Positions 6,555-6,751 of a stretch of 6,751 nucleotides of DNA are shown here, one piece after another. This DNA comes from an uncultured Blastococcus sp. Lineage in GTDB: Bacteria; Actinomycetota; Actinomycetes; Mycobacteriales; Antricoccaceae. The DNA lies in NCBI GenBank assembly GCA_946221975.1, contig CAMIGT010000072.1, positions 1 through 6,751 on the forward strand. Direction: 5' to 3'. The notes under the pieces were generated by a model. The model was given only the letters and a program-made list of their open reading frames with translations. It searched no databases and had not been told where the DNA came from. Both the position numbers and the translations under genes were made by a program. Within the stretch, counting starts at the first letter, position 1; every line of letters begins with the position of its first letter.

Positions 6555-6595
6555 CCCGAGCCCATGCGGCGCTCGCGCGGCCGGGATCGGGCTAG
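6551..6595. terminator. Bidirectional terminator hairpin between mfd and the HNH gene
   Basis: CTAGCCCGA (6551-6559) and TCGGGCTAG (6587-6595) form a perfect 9-bp stem, extendable by three more pairs (CCC 6561-6563 with GGG 6583-6585) past one G-A mismatch, with a GC-rich interior. No U-tract follows on either strand, as is usual in Actinobacteria. The stop codon of mfd (6552-6554) is in the left arm and that of the opposing gene (6594-6592) is in the right arm, so one structure can serve both convergent transcripts. Confidence 0.6.
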
Positions 6596-6751
6596 AGCGG
6601 ACCGGGAGATGGCGCGGCGTGGGTGATGCCGCGGGGTCGGGTGGTGATCTCGATGCCGAGGTTGGGGTTGCGCCAGGTCATGACGGCGCCGTTCTGGGAG
6701 GTCTCGGCGTGCCAGCCGGTCTGGTGTTTGATGCGGTGGTGTTCGCGGCAC
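6592..6751 (-). CDS. HNH endonuclease, DUF222/13E12 repeat type, C-terminal part (5' end outside window)
   Basis: The frame read from base 6750 leftwards is open to TAG at 6594-6592 and gives 52 residues. It starts CREHHRIKH, followed by TGWHAE, TWRNPN and ITTRPRG. The CxxHHRxKH pattern is the tail of an HNH nuclease motif, and the following Gly-Trp and TRP segments are typical of the C-termini of DUF222-containing proteins of the mycobacterial 13E12 repeat family. These proteins occur in many copies in actinobacterial genomes, and their biological role is poorly known; some copies are linked to mobile or repetitive DNA. The DUF222 part and the first HNH residues would lie beyond the right edge. 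A different frame over the same bases is also open but resembles nothing. The gene converges on mfd and shares its terminator hairpin. Confidence 0.85.
   Translation of the reverse strand, partial: CREHHRIKHQTGWHAETSQNGAVMTWRNPNLGIEITTRPRGITHAAPSPGPL

Noticed and set aside
6551..6751. 66-residue frame on the - strand starting MPRTPPHQ at the right edge
   Set aside because: It is a shifted frame over the HNH gene; the neighbouring frame gives the recognisable CREHHRIKH and ITTRPRG motifs, while this one is a Pro/Arg/His-rich string.

Overview
The window is GC-rich chromosomal DNA from an actinobacterium. Three things point that way. The Mfd and CysQ-type proteins read closest to the mycobacterial forms I remember. 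The last gene ends like a DUF222/13E12-type HNH endonuclease, a family expanded in Actinobacteria. Codon third positions are almost always G or C, with GTG used as a start. I cannot name the genus from sequence alone. Six protein genes fill nearly all of the window: two are cut by the window edges and four are complete. I saw no RNA gene, CRISPR array or insertion sequence.

Left part (1-1916, + strand): the 3' end of pth (peptidyl-tRNA hydrolase), a CysQ-like inositol-monophosphatase-family phosphatase, and a ZnT9/SLC30A9-like cation diffusion facilitator. They lie head to tail with gaps of 17 and 3 bases, so they probably form one transcription unit. The phosphatase and the transporter share a reading frame, separated only by a TAG stop and one codon. 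Middle (1913-2785, - strand): an amidohydrolase-2 family metalloenzyme whose stop codon overlaps the transporter stop inside a CTAG tetramer.

Divergent control region (2786-2906): 121 bases between the amidohydrolase and mfd. It holds a 9-bp-arm inverted repeat, a 12-bp perfect palindrome and plausible -10 elements for both directions. Right part (2907-6554, + strand): complete mfd, the transcription-repair coupling factor, with the UvrB-like module, RNA polymerase interaction domain, helicase motifs and C-terminal domain all recognisable. It converges on the HNH gene (- strand). Both stop codons lie in the two arms of one 9-bp inverted repeat (6551-6595), which looks like a shared bidirectional terminator.

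Functionally this is housekeeping DNA: translation recycling (pth), probable nucleotide-phosphate recycling in sulfur metabolism (cysQ), metal transport and DNA repair (mfd). pth and mfd are neighbours in many bacteria; here three genes separate them. I see no undescribed multi-gene system. The items most worth a second look are the two-stop terminator, the operator-like dyads in the divergent region, the in-frame stop between phosphatase and transporter, and the strict GTA-C codon context.
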